From Chitinimonas taiwanensis DSM 18899 (GTDB lineage Bacteria > Pseudomonadota > Gammaproteobacteria > Burkholderiales > Chitinimonadaceae), in the NCBI RefSeq assembly GCF_900119825.1, contig NZ_FPKR01000002.1, forward strand, positions 124,001-188,000: a DNA stretch of 64,000 nucleotides, read 5' to 3'. A program made the translations under genes and the position numbers. A model generated the notes under the pieces. The model did not search any database. It saw only the letters and a list, made by a program, of their open reading frames with translations, and had not been told where the DNA came from. How positions within the stretch are numbered: position 1 is the first letter of the stretch; each line of letters opens with the position of its first letter. This document shows positions 28,101-35,993 of this stretch, in pieces.

Positions 28101-28838
28101 TCAGACCAGGCGGCCGCCGCCATCGATATGCAGCACCTCTCCTGTCATATAGCCATTGGTCAGCAGGAACGCGATCCCCCGAGCAACCTCTTCCGGGTGG
28201 CCGACACGGCCTACCGGGAGTGTGGCGGCAGCTTGGGCGAGCACCGTCTGCCTGCCTTCCGCGCCCAGCACGTCAAACAAAGGGGTATCGATAAAGCCAG
28301 GCGAGATGACGTTCACGCGGATCGGTGCCAACTCCAGCGCCAAGGCGCGGGCCAGACCTTCGATGCCGCGCACGGCCGCCGAGATGACCGCGGTGCCGTT
28401 GCCAGCTGGGCGGTCCGAAAACTGGCCGCCCATTAGCACGATGGAGCCGGTACCGGGCATCTTGGTTAGTGATGCCTTGATGGCATAAAGCGGCCCGGCG
28501 ATTCGCTCCTGCAGAGCCTTGAGCAACATATCCGGGTCGCTCTCGGCCAACTTGCCGGCGAGCAGACTGCCGGCGGTGATGACCAGATGATCGATGCGCG
28601 TGAGTCCGGCCAGCGCAGCTTCGACGCTGGCACGGTCGGCGATGTCGGCTACTGAGATGCTGGCGCCTCCCAGTTGTATTGCGGCAGCTTTGAGCTTGGT
28701 GGCATCGCGGCCGATCAGCGTAATGCGCGCGCCACGAGCCTTGGCGGCCAAGGCAGTGGCAAAACCGATACCGGTGCCGCCGCCGATGACAACAACCTCG
28801 CAGTCTTGAAGAGAGGCATGAAAATCAAATGCTTGCAT
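28101..28838 (-). CDS. SDR family oxidoreductase
   Basis: This is a 245-residue classical short-chain dehydrogenase/reductase. The NAD(P)-binding GGGTGIGFATALAAKARGA lies near residue 18-36. RARITLIGRD-like ARITLIGRD suggests NADP preference. The C-terminal FLLTNGYMTGEVLHIDGGGRLV is typical. The catalytic region SIVLMGGQFSDRPAGNGTA lacks the usual Tyr-x-x-x-Lys (the position reads SAAVRG), so it may be a non-canonical member. It is divergent from a LysR regulator, which probably controls it. Confidence 0.85.
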   Translation of the reverse strand: MQAFDFHASLQDCEVVVIGGGTGIGFATALAAKARGARITLIGRDATKLKAAAIQLGGASISVADIADRASVEAALAGLTRIDHLVITAGSLLAGKLAESDPDMLLKALQERIAGPLYAIKASLTKMPGTGSIVLMGGQFSDRPAGNGTAVISAAVRGIEGLARALALELAPIRVNVISPGFIDTPLFDVLGAEGRQTVLAQAAATLPVGRVGHPEEVARGIAFLLTNGYMTGEVLHIDGGGRLV

Positions 28839-28854
28839 CGTACTACTCCGGATA

Positions 28855-28954
28855 TTGAATGAGTGGCATCGCAGCGGATCGGCTGCGATGGAATGCAGTT
28901 TTATTCATGCCGTTTCTGGCGAGTAGATAGTAAAATTGCAAATGGCTCATTCAA
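28855..28954. promoter_or_regulatory. Palindromic sites between divergent SDR and LysR genes
   Basis: Two symmetric elements fill the 128-base divergent gap. CATCGCAGC (28867-28875) pairs with GCTGCGATG (28882-28890) around six bases. A wider pair, TTGAATGAG (28855-28863) and CTCATTCAA (28946-28954), flanks it. Such nested symmetry is expected for LysR-type operators. Which arm is bound is inference. Confidence 0.5.
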
Positions 28955-28966
28955 AATTGGAATGAC

Positions 28967-29875
28967 ATGGATAGGATTCGCCGGCTGGAATATTTTGTTC
29001 GCGCGGTCGAGCTCGGCAGCCTCAGCGCCGCTGCGCGCGAGGCCGGCAGTAGCCAGCCCACGCTGAGCAAGGCGGTGGCTGCGCTGGAGCGAGAATTGGG
29101 CGTGCGCCTGCTGGAGCGCAGCACGACCAGCCTCGCGCCGACCGACACCGGTCGACGGTTTTACGAACGCGCGAAGCGAGTATTGGAGGAGTGGGACGAA
29201 AGCGTGGCCGCAGCCCGCGGCCTGACCGAACAGCCCGCCGGCCTGTTGCGCGTGAGCGCACCGGTCGGGTTGGGAGAAATGCACCTGAATGGCTGGGTGC
29301 TCGACTTTCTCGCGGAATATCCGGACATCGAGGTGGAACTGATCCTGGACGACCGGCAAGTGGACTTGGTCGAGGCCGGAATGGAACTGGCCCTGCGCCT
29401 GGGCGGCCCGCTACCGCAGCAGATCATCGCAAGGCGGGTAGCGGCCTCGGCACGGCCCTTGGTGGCTGCGCCCGAATTCCTGGCGCGTTATCCAACTTTG
29501 CGAGAGCCGCAGGACCTGGCGCGGTTGCCCTACCTCCGTTATGCCTGGCTGCAGAGCGGCGACCAGCTTGAGCTCTCCAACGGAGCAGATGGTCAGCGCG
29601 AAACGGTAACGGTGCGTGGGCGCTATCTAGTGAACAGCTCGTTGGCGATCCGCGAGGGATTGCGGCGCGGTATCGGGGTAGGTATAGCTCCGACCTGGCT
29701 GATACAAGACCTGCTCGACACCGGTGAGCTGGTTCTGGCGCTGCCGGACTGGGTAGCCACGCCGCATCAGATGCATTTTCTGTATCCAAGCCGGCGCTAT
29801 CAGCCTCTGCGAGTGCGGGTGTTCATGGACTTCCTGGCAAGCAGGATTACCCGGACTGCCGGCTTTACGATCTAG
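28967..29875 (+). CDS. LysR family transcriptional regulator
   Basis: The 302-residue regulator has an N-terminal winged HTH at residues 1-60 (IRRLEYFVRAVELGSLSAA, QPTLSKAVAALERELGVRLL) and a LysR substrate-binding domain at about 90-295 (GLLRVSAPVGLGEMHLNGWV, ARYPTLREPQDLARLPYL). This belongs to the AaeR/DsdC-like group that usually regulates a divergent enzyme gene, here the SDR. The ATG at 28967 was chosen because it begins the conserved MDRIRRLEYF. Confidence 0.92.
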   Translation: MDRIRRLEYFVRAVELGSLSAAAREAGSSQPTLSKAVAALERELGVRLLERSTTSLAPTDTGRRFYERAKRVLEEWDESVAAARGLTEQPAGLLRVSAPVGLGEMHLNGWVLDFLAEYPDIEVELILDDRQVDLVEAGMELALRLGGPLPQQIIARRVAASARPLVAAPEFLARYPTLREPQDLARLPYLRYAWLQSGDQLELSNGADGQRETVTVRGRYLVNSSLAIREGLRRGIGVGIAPTWLIQDLLDTGELVLALPDWVATPHQMHFLYPSRRYQPLRVRVFMDFLASRITRTAGFTI

Positions 29876-29879
29876 GCGC

Positions 29880-30065
29880 CACCCGGCGAGCGGCATCATT
29901 GTCCGGGCCCTACTGGTGATGGTCTTGGTGCTATTGCCCTGCGTGGGCAAGGCATTCATGCCTTCGCTACAGGAAGGCATCCGCATGTTCCACATCAGCG
30001 GCATCCCGTCCGCTTCGCTGGAAGAATCGATCCGCGTGTCCAACGTGGTCGATGCCAAGCTGTAA
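29880..30065 (+). pseudogene. Remnant of a heavy-metal efflux RND permease (CusA/CzcA type)
   Basis: A 61-codon open frame begins five bases after the LysR stop and reads VLVLLPCVGKAFMPSLQEGI, followed by MFHISGIPSASLEESIRVSN, then ends at TAA. This matches the segment after the fourth-fifth helices of CusA/CzcA-like pumps, where G-x-x-F-x-P-x-L-x-E-G begins the second periplasmic domain. The full protein has over 1000 residues, so only about 6 % remains. No membrane-fusion or outer-membrane partner is nearby. Confidence 0.7.
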
Positions 30066-30384
30066 GCGCAATACCAGCCAGGAGTGCTCGGATCGCGAGC
30101 GGTGCGCAACCTCGTCGATAGCGCTTTGGTCAGGATCAGCATCAGTAGTCGATTTTGGTCAGACCTAACCGGCACAGGAGACCAGCCGGACCGGAACAGG
30201 CAGTTTGGGCTGCCGTCGCGCAACTAGACAGTGCGCAGTAGACGGTCCCTGCCCGTGTAAACGACGCCGCTCACTGCCAGGGCCAGCTAAACCGGGCAGC
30301 GCAGCAGTGCCGCTTGTGGCAAGCTCCCGCACACCTTCATCCTCACCCGTGCCGCCTGCCGGCTCGGCTCAGCGCAGGCCCCGC
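30066..30384 (+). other. Intergenic stretch of 319 bases
   Basis: No gene is supported. The frame continuous with the following acetyltransferase is open from 30205, but the added residues are low-complexity (Arg/Pro/Ser-rich) and unlike the protein body. The stretch probably contains more of the eroded region that follows the RND remnant. Confidence 0.5.
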
Positions 30385-30879
30385 ATGCTTTTTCCAGACA
30401 GCTTCCGCGCACCACCACTCGCCACACTAGAGCGCTTTCAACTGCGCCTCTTGGTGCCGGGCGATGCACAGGCGGACTTTCAGGCCGTGTGTGCATCGGC
30501 CGCGCGCCTACGCGGCGTGTTTGGGCCGGACAACCAGTGGCCGCCCGATGATCTGAGCTTCGAGACCAATCTGGCCGATCTGGCGCGCCATGAGCACGAG
30601 TCGCATGCCAATCTGTCCTTCGCCTACTCGGTCTGGCAGCAGGACGTGTATGCGGGCTGCCTGTATATCAAGCCCTTCAAGAGCAGGCTGGCGGCCGACC
30701 GCCGCCGCGGCATCTATCGCGAGCTGTGCTTTCTGTGGGTCGCAGAACCCTTCGTCGCCGAGGAAGCCACGCTCTACGCGCTATGCCGCAGCTGGATTCA
30801 GCACAGCTTCCCGCTCACCGGCCCAGTCTGGCCCGGTCGGGAGCTCGACTGGGCGCAATGGCAGGCGCTGGCCGGCTAG
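30385..30879 (+). CDS. GNAT-like N-acetyltransferase
   Basis: The ATG at 30385 starts a 164-residue protein with FQLRLLVPGDAQADFQAV at the N-terminus, typical of RimJ/RimL-type GNAT N-termini. It continues with NLSFAYSVWQQDVYAGCLYIKPF and REGLCFLWV-like RELCFLWVAEPFVAEEATLY. The acetyl-CoA loop is not a clean R-x-x-G-x-G, so it may be a divergent member. Upstream in-frame sequence is low complexity and was excluded. Confidence 0.65.
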   Translation: MLFPDSFRAPPLATLERFQLRLLVPGDAQADFQAVCASAARLRGVFGPDNQWPPDDLSFETNLADLARHEHESHANLSFAYSVWQQDVYAGCLYIKPFKSRLAADRRRGIYRELCFLWVAEPFVAEEATLYALCRSWIQHSFPLTGPVWPGRELDWAQWQALAG

Positions 30880-30944
30880 CGCGTTTTGCCCCAGACACCC
30901 AATGCCATGCAGCCTCGGAGCGAAATCACCAGCGGATATGAACC

Positions 30945-31403
30945 ATGAGTGACTATCTGAAACTCGCCACCCTGCCCAGCGATCAACCCTGGCCCCCCGA
31001 AGCCGCGCATTACCCCTATCGTTACGAGCAGCTCAGCGAAGCACCTGACTGGGAGCATGGGGTTTTGGCGAGTCAAACCATGGAGCTTTCCAACCCGGCC
31101 TGGACGGTGTTCTGTCGAGGCTGCATTCCCCGGCTGCCAGCGGACGAATGCCTTGTCCTGCAAGCAGCCGTTCTGATGATATTCAATGGCGATAGGGCAA
31201 AATCATGCGCGCAGCGGCTCAGCCCACTGCCCCGCACGGTCGACCGGGAGATTCAAGCCCTGGTGAACCGCAATCCAAGCTTGGTCTTGGCCGAGATTCG
31301 CCTTGATGTACTCTCGATAAAAAACGCCCTGGCAGACTGGTTGGGCACGCTACCGCCCGGACAGCTGGGTGTGGCGCGCGTGTATGACTGGGGAAAATAC
31401 TAA
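30945..31403 (+). CDS. Hypothetical protein, 152 aa
   Basis: This is a soluble protein without signal peptide or membrane segments. It has a Pro/Trp-rich N-terminus (LPSDQPWPPEAAHYPYRY), a CRGCIP cysteine pair in the middle, and a helical C-terminus (RLDVLSIKNALADWLG). No family is recognised. The G+C content is somewhat lower than in its neighbours. It is followed by an AraC-type gene after 29 bases. Confidence 0.5.
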   Translation: MSDYLKLATLPSDQPWPPEAAHYPYRYEQLSEAPDWEHGVLASQTMELSNPAWTVFCRGCIPRLPADECLVLQAAVLMIFNGDRAKSCAQRLSPLPRTVDREIQALVNRNPSLVLAEIRLDVLSIKNALADWLGTLPPGQLGVARVYDWGKY

Positions 31404-31432
31404 GCACGCAGCTCTTGATGGCAGGAGGAACC

Positions 31433-31909
31433 ATGAGCCAGAGCCCCGAACTGATACGGCGCCTGCTACGCGCGAAGGACCGCATGGATGCGGCCTCGCA
31501 CGAGGCGTGGCCGATAACGCGGCTGGCCGAGGTCAGCGCGGTGTCGGCCGCCCATTTTGCGCGTGGGTTCAAGCAGGCCTTCGGGCTGCCACCGCACCGC
31601 TATCTGCTTACACGCCGCATCGAGCGCGCAGTCGCGCTGCTGCGCGATACCGATCTGCCAATTACCGAGATTGCCTTCCAGACCGGCTGGCAAAGCCTGG
31701 GCACGTTTGGGCGCATCTTCCGCGATATCACCGGGGAGAATCCGGGCAGCCTGCGCGCGCGTACGCAAGCGGCGGCACCCACGCAGCAGGCCGTGCCTGA
31801 GTGCGTGCTGCGCGCACTGCAGCGGCCCGATCTGAACAGCGCAGTTTCGGAGAAGCGGCGCCAGCAGGGCCTTGAGAAGATGGTGGCTCAAACCAAGGAG
31901 GCGTTATGA
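31433..31909 (+). CDS. Compact AraC/XylS family regulator
   Basis: The protein has 158 residues and consists almost only of the double HTH DNA-binding domain, at about 5-105 (ITRLAEVSAVSAAHFARGFK for the first helix pair; ITEIAFQTGWQSLGTFGRIF and FRDITGENPG for the second). A short tail follows. There is no N-terminal sensor domain. An AGGAGGA site seven bases upstream fixes the ATG at 31433. The stop overlaps the VOC gene start (ATGA). AraC-VOC pairs are common, and the regulator probably controls the VOC protein. Confidence 0.88.
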   Translation: MSQSPELIRRLLRAKDRMDAASHEAWPITRLAEVSAVSAAHFARGFKQAFGLPPHRYLLTRRIERAVALLRDTDLPITEIAFQTGWQSLGTFGRIFRDITGENPGSLRARTQAAAPTQQAVPECVLRALQRPDLNSAVSEKRRQQGLEKMVAQTKEAL

Positions 31910-32337
31910 AGCAAGGCATACAGGTAGTCGGTCTATACGTGCGCGACCAGGACGAGGCGCTGGCCTTCTATGTCGACAAGCTGGGTTTTCGCCTGCACAC
32001 CGATGTGCGCAATGGCCCGTATCGCTGGCTCACCGTCCAGCATCCCGAGCAGCCGGGTTTCCAGCTCGGCCTGTTCAAGCCGGGGCCGCCGGTACACGAT
32101 GCGGCCAGCGCGCAGGCCCTCTCCGAGCTGGTGGCCAAGGGTGCCATGCCGCCGCTGGTGCTGGCGGTGGACGATTGCCGTGCTGCCTATCAGCGGCTGA
32201 GCGCGCGTGGGGTGGAGTTCAACCAGCCGCCGGTCGAGCGCTATGGCGCAGTCGATGCGGGCTTTCGCGACCCTTCCGGCAATGGCTGGAAGATGATCGA
32301 AGCCGGCCCCGCGCGGCAGCCGGAGCAAGCATCATGA
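31906..32337 (+). CDS. VOC family (glyoxalase/bleomycin-resistance-like) protein
   Basis: This 143-residue single-domain VOC protein starts with IQVVGLYVRDQDEALAFYVD, then LGFRLHTDVRNGPYRWLTV, and ends with YGAVDAGFRDPSGNGWKMIE, with the usual metal-ligand Glu at the end. It is translationally coupled to the AraC gene upstream and the small membrane protein downstream. The substrate is unknown. Confidence 0.87.
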   Translation: MKQGIQVVGLYVRDQDEALAFYVDKLGFRLHTDVRNGPYRWLTVQHPEQPGFQLGLFKPGPPVHDAASAQALSELVAKGAMPPLVLAVDDCRAAYQRLSARGVEFNQPPVERYGAVDAGFRDPSGNGWKMIEAGPARQPEQAS

Positions 32338-32564
32338 GCGCGGGCGGCTGGATACGGCCCTGCCACCGCTGGACCGCCATCGTGTTCACGCTCACCGTGC
32401 TGGCCAACTTCGCAGCTCGCGCGCTGCAGGGGGGCGAACCGCCGGCCTGGATCACCTATGCGCCACTGCCTGCGTTGTTTCTGCTGCTCCTGACCGGCCT
32501 GACGATGTTCGTGCAGCCCTATATCGCCAGGCGGCGCAGCGGAAAGCCCCTTTTACATGCATAA
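32334..32564 (+). CDS. Small membrane protein, 76 aa
   Basis: The protein has two predicted transmembrane helices, at about 14-31 (TAIVFTLTVLANFAARAL) and 41-63 (YAPLPALFLLLLTGLTMFV). It ends in a basic tail (RRRSGKPLLHA). It starts at the ATG overlapping the VOC stop, and its own end overlaps the next membrane protein by eight bases. This layout marks it as part of the AraC-VOC operon. No family is recognised with certainty. Confidence 0.68.
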   Translation: MSAGGWIRPCHRWTAIVFTLTVLANFAARALQGGEPPAWITYAPLPALFLLLLTGLTMFVQPYIARRRSGKPLLHA

Positions 32565-33132
32565 ATCCACCGCGCTACTGGTCGGCAAACTCATCCTGAC
32601 CATGCCGGTCGCCTATGCCTTGCTATACCCGCTGCTGCTCCCGCCGGTGCGCGGCGGGGTATTCAAGGAGCTGGCACTGCTTGGGCCCTGGGGCAGCCTT
32701 GTCGTGGCGGCGCTATTCCTGGGCCTGGTCGTGCTGTACTGCCGCGACCTCGCGCGCGCACTCAGCCTGGTGCAAGCCGGTGCCAGGGCGGCCACGCCGC
32801 GCAGCGTCTGGCTCATGCTCGTGATCCCCTACAACTTCGTGGAGGATTTCTTCATCGTCGCCAATGTGGCGCGCTCCTTGCGCCAGGAGGCGCAATCGAA
32901 CCCCGCGCTGCATGGCATCCGGGACTTTGGCATGTTGTCCGGCCTCGCCTGGTGCAGCGCGCAGATCGTCTCCCTGCTGCCGAACGAGATTGGCTCGCTG
33001 GCCGGCGTCGTGGCGCTGCCGTTCTGGATCGTGCACTGGCGCTACATCCGTCGCGTCAACAGGCTGCTTGCTACGCCGGCCTTGAATGCGCAAGCTAGCG
33101 GCGCCGCCCACCCCATCGACCGCCCCCTATGA
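32557..33132 (+). CDS. Hypothetical integral membrane protein, 191 aa
   Basis: About four to five membrane helices are present: 7-28 (LLVGKLILTMPVAYALLYPL), 40-60 (LGPWGSLVVAALFLGLVVLY), 84-98 (WLMLVIPYNFVEDFF), 126-145 and 148-162. Between them lies a conserved-looking NFVEDFFIVANVARSLR segment. It overlaps both neighbours and appears co-transcribed with the AraC-VOC genes. The function is unknown. Confidence 0.68.
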   Translation: MHKSTALLVGKLILTMPVAYALLYPLLLPPVRGGVFKELALLGPWGSLVVAALFLGLVVLYCRDLARALSLVQAGARAATPRSVWLMLVIPYNFVEDFFIVANVARSLRQEAQSNPALHGIRDFGMLSGLAWCSAQIVSLLPNEIGSLAGVVALPFWIVHWRYIRRVNRLLATPALNAQASGAAHPIDRPL

Positions 33133-33605
33133 CCGTGCATATCGCCCTCGAATCCCCCGCGCAAGCCGAAGTGATCGCCTTGATCGCCGAACTGGATGCC
33201 TACCAGGACGCGCTCTACCCGCCCGAAAGCCGCCATGCGCTCGACCTTGCCGCGCTATGCGCACCCCATGTGCTGTTCGCCGTCGCGCGGGATGGCGCGC
33301 AGCGTGCGCTCGGCTGTGGCGCCGTTGTGCTGGGCACCGACTATGGTGAGCTCAAGCGTATGTATGTGCACCCGCAAGGCCGCGGCCAGGGCGTGGCCAA
33401 GCAGCTGCTGAGCCTACTGGAAACGCGCGCCGCCGAGCGCGGCTGCACGCTGCTGAAGCTGGAAACCGGCCCCTACCAGCCTGAAGCGCTGGGGCTGTAT
33501 GCGCGCTGCGGCTATGAACGACGCGGCCCCTTTGGCGACTACCGTGACGACCCGTTGAGCGTCTTTATGCAAAAGCCGCTTTTGCCTAGCGTGGCGATGG
33601 CCTGA
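33129..33605 (+). CDS. GNAT family N-acetyltransferase
   Basis: This 158-residue acetyltransferase has a clear acetyl-CoA binding motif (LKRMYVHPQGRGQGVAKQLL, with R-G-Q-G-V-A). LLKLETGPYQPEALGLYARCGYERRG follows, as in PhnO/YafP-like GNATs that act on small molecules or amino-acid derivatives. It starts at an ATGA overlap with the previous membrane gene, the fifth gene of this tightly packed run. Confidence 0.9.
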   Translation: MTVHIALESPAQAEVIALIAELDAYQDALYPPESRHALDLAALCAPHVLFAVARDGAQRALGCGAVVLGTDYGELKRMYVHPQGRGQGVAKQLLSLLETRAAERGCTLLKLETGPYQPEALGLYARCGYERRGPFGDYRDDPLSVFMQKPLLPSVAMA

Positions 33606-33908
33606 ATGGGTCTGTCTTAGCAAGGCACCGATGGACTCGCTTTCCCCCAGCTACTGATCATCGGCTTCGCCCTGCCCGCGGCGGCCCTGACGCTGTACAC
33701 ACTCAGCCAGCGGGCCAGCCGCCAGCAGGCATGGCTGTCCGCCCTAGCAGGTAGCGGTATGGCTGGCCTGGTTGGGGGAGCCTTCATCGGTGACTTTCAC
33801 AGCCACGGCTTCGATATCCCGTGGTTTATCCATGGCGCGCTCATCTTCACGATTTCTACCCTGCTGTCCTGCGCCCTGATGATTTTCTGGCCTACAAAAA
33901 AACCATGA
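33606..33908 (+). pseudogene. Membrane protein gene interrupted by TAG at codon 5
   Basis: The frame from ATG 33606 reads MGLS, then TAG (33618-33620), and then stays open for 95 codons encoding two to three membrane helices (LLIIGFALPAAALTLYTL, SGMAGLVGGAFIGDFHSHGF, FTISTLLSCALMIFW). No other start exists before the first helix. The end overlaps the next ATG in an ATGA, the operon spacing used throughout this region, which shows that the frame was once a gene. The likely original codon was TGG or CAG. Confidence 0.55.
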
Positions 33909-34387
33909 CGACCACGCTGCCATCTCATCCGCCCACCATCCGACCCCAAGCAGCCGTACCTTGGCTTCTGGCACTGATGTTCCTCGCGCTGAATCTGGGC
34001 CTGCCGGCAGAGGCAGCCGAGCCGGTAGCGGTGGACCTACGCTGCCTGAGTAGCGGCGGCAGCAAGCCGATACGGCTTGAGTGAAAGTCATTTGCCGAGG
34101 CCAGCAGCGGCTGGCGCGCGGCCTATGTGAAGTACCGTGGATCGAAAACGGTGATTCCGCTGGTGCTGCGCAGCTCGGAAGCCACCGATATGCCCGAGGG
34201 TCGCCCCTGGGAATTCACTACGGTCTGGCAGGAAGTGGTCGATGGGCGCATCTCGGGCGAGTACCAGATCACCAGTCAGGGCGCACGGATATACGACTTT
34301 GTGTATACGAATCTGCGCAATGGCAAGACGGTGGCGTTCACCCAGGACGATGCCGCCTGGCAGCCAGATGGCTGTCGGTGGCAGTAA
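33905..34387 (+). pseudogene. Exported protein gene interrupted by in-frame TGA
   Basis: The ATG at 33905 opens a protein with a signal peptide (WLLALMFLALNLGLPAEAAE) and DLRCLSSGGSKPIRLE. It then meets TGA at 34082-34084 and continues in the same frame as KSFAEASSGWRAAYVKYRG, followed by IPLVLRSSEATD and WEFTTVWQEVVDGRISGEYQ to the TAA at 34387. The two parts together make a coherent 160-residue protein. The TGA most simply replaces TGG. No selenocysteine signal is expected here. Confidence 0.65.
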
Positions 34388-34478
34388 GCCCTACGGGCTC
34401 AGCAGCCAAGCTACCCGCGCGCGATCAAAACAAAAAAGCAGGCCTGCGATAGGCGCGGGGGCTGCCAAGGAGGAAGCG

Positions 34479-34892
34479 ATGCAAGCCATGAGCACGAACA
34501 CCACCGCGTCAGCCGCGGCCTTGATCGACCAGCGCATTGCCGAGCTGGGCGACTGGCGTGGCGAGACCTTGGCACGCATGCGCGCACTGATCCACGAGGC
34601 CGACCCGGAGGTGGTCGAGGAGTGGAAATGGATGGGCACGCCGGTGTGGTCACACGCGGGCATACTCTGCACGGGCGAGAGCTATAAGGCCGTGGTCAAG
34701 CTGACCTTTGCCAAGGGCGCGGCACTGGATGACCCGGACAGGCTGTTCAATGCCAGCCTGGACGGCAATACCCGGCGCGCGATTGATCTGCACGAGGGAC
34801 AGCACATCGACCCCGATGCGTTCAAGGCGCTGATCCGCGCCGCGATTGCGCTCAATACCAGCCGCCCCAAGGGCAAGCGCAAGGCCGTGTAA
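34479..34892 (+). CDS. DUF1801 domain protein (YdhG-like)
   Basis: This is a 137-residue protein of the DUF1801 family. Typical segments are LARMRALIHEADPEVVEEWKWMGTPVW and SYKAVVKLTFAKGAALDDPD, with the helical C-terminus DPDAFKALIRAAIALN. The family has an SCP-2-like fold and no settled function. AGGAGG five bases upstream supports the ATG at 34479. The tail is basic (PKGKRKAV). Confidence 0.85.
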   Translation: MQAMSTNTTASAAALIDQRIAELGDWRGETLARMRALIHEADPEVVEEWKWMGTPVWSHAGILCTGESYKAVVKLTFAKGAALDDPDRLFNASLDGNTRRAIDLHEGQHIDPDAFKALIRAAIALNTSRPKGKRKAV

Positions 34893-35031
34893 CGGCAGGG
34901 CCAGCGCACCGCCACGTATGCCGTGGCTGCTAGCGGTATTTCTACCCCAAGCGGGAACCCAGGCGATGGGCCGCCTTCCAAGCGCACACCCTGCTGCGCT
35001 AAGCTCATCATCCCCACCGTCTGGAAGCACC

Positions 35032-35844
35032 ATGAAACTCAAGAAGCGCATAGGCCTTGGCCTGCTCGTCCTGTTCAGCCTGTCCTTTGGCCTGAGCCTG
35101 GCTGACGCGCTGCCCGAGGCGCAGAAGCAACACAGCTGGCGCACCGCGCCGCGCCATTCGGCCGGTATTGCGCCCGACCCGCAGCAGCTGGCCGATACCG
35201 CCATCGTGCAGGTGTATGTGGCCTCGACCTTTGGCTGGCGCGGTGCCTTTGCCGTGCATCCGTGGCTCATCTACAAACGGGCTGGCGACACCGCCTTCAC
35301 CCGCTACGAAGTGGTGGGCTGGCGCGCGCCTGAGGTGGTGCAGCGCAATTACGCACTGCCCGATGGCCTGTGGTACGGCGCACAGCCGCGCCTGCTGGTG
35401 GACCAGCGCGGCGAACAGGTCGAGGCGCTAATAGGCCAGATCGAGGCCGCGATTGCCAGCTACCCGTATGCCGATACCTATCGCAGCTATCCGGGGCCGA
35501 ATAGCAATACCTTCCTCGCCCATATCGGCCGCGAGGTGCCGGCGCTGCGGCTCGATCTACCCGCGAATGCGATTGGCAAGGATTACCGCCCGGTCAGCCG
35601 GCCGCTTGGCATCTCGCCCTCCGGCTCGGGCCTGCAGCTCTCGGTCCTGGGCCTGCTCGGCATGAGCCTGGGTTGGCAGGAGGGGCTGGAATTCAATCTG
35701 CTCGGCCTGAACTTCGGCGTGGACCTGAACAGCCCCGGTCTGCGCTTGCCCTTCGTAGGCCGGCTCGGCTTCAACGACGCCAGCGTGTCCAACGCAACCG
35801 AAGCGGCGGATAAGGATTCGGCCCTGGCGGCCGCCAGCCAGTAA
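35032..35844 (+). CDS. DUF3750 family exported protein
   Basis: The protein has 270 residues. The N-terminal hydrophobic segment (IGLGLLVLFSLSFGLSLADA) is a signal peptide or anchor. Conserved features of DUF3750 are VQVYVASTFGWRGAFAVHPW, YEVVGWRAPEVVQRNYALPDG, and YPGPNSNTFLAHIGREVPAL (the N-S-N-T-F segment). The C-terminal half is glycine/leucine-rich (GMSLGWQEGLEFNLLGLNFG). It is probably a periplasmic or membrane-attached protein of unknown role. The ATG at 35032 begins the signal peptide. Confidence 0.87.
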   Translation: MKLKKRIGLGLLVLFSLSFGLSLADALPEAQKQHSWRTAPRHSAGIAPDPQQLADTAIVQVYVASTFGWRGAFAVHPWLIYKRAGDTAFTRYEVVGWRAPEVVQRNYALPDGLWYGAQPRLLVDQRGEQVEALIGQIEAAIASYPYADTYRSYPGPNSNTFLAHIGREVPALRLDLPANAIGKDYRPVSRPLGISPSGSGLQLSVLGLLGMSLGWQEGLEFNLLGLNFGVDLNSPGLRLPFVGRLGFNDASVSNATEAADKDSALAAASQ

Positions 35845-35846
35845 AC

Positions 35847-35873
35847 CACGGCGGCACGCAGCGCGCCGCCGTG
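35847..35873 (+). terminator. Hairpin after the DUF3750 gene
   Basis: A perfect 9-bp stem CACGGCGGC (35847-35855) / GCCGCCGTG (35865-35873) sits three bases after the stop. There is no T-run, so termination efficiency is uncertain. Confidence 0.45.
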
Positions 35874-35952
35874 CGGCCATGGGCAAGGCTTTGCGCCTAC
35901 TCGGCCCACCGCCCCTGCCTGGTCTGGCGCTCGCCTCGCCAGCAAATCATTC

Positions 35953-35967
35953 GTATAATCATTCTCA
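35953..35967 (+). promoter_or_regulatory. Fur box upstream of the siderophore-uptake operon
   Basis: GTATAAT-C-ATTCTCA matches the 7-1-7 Fur consensus (TGATAAT-N-ATTATCA) at 11 of 14 positions and lies 26 bases before the fhuC start. The fhu-type genes downstream make iron repression by Fur very likely. Confidence 0.78.
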
Positions 35968-35993
35968 TTTAATGCTTTAGCGCCGCCGCCACC

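Noticed and set aside
34082-34084. TGA read as selenocysteine in the exported protein
   Set aside because: The protein does not resemble a selenoprotein and no SECIS-like hairpin is evident downstream; a nonsense change is simpler.
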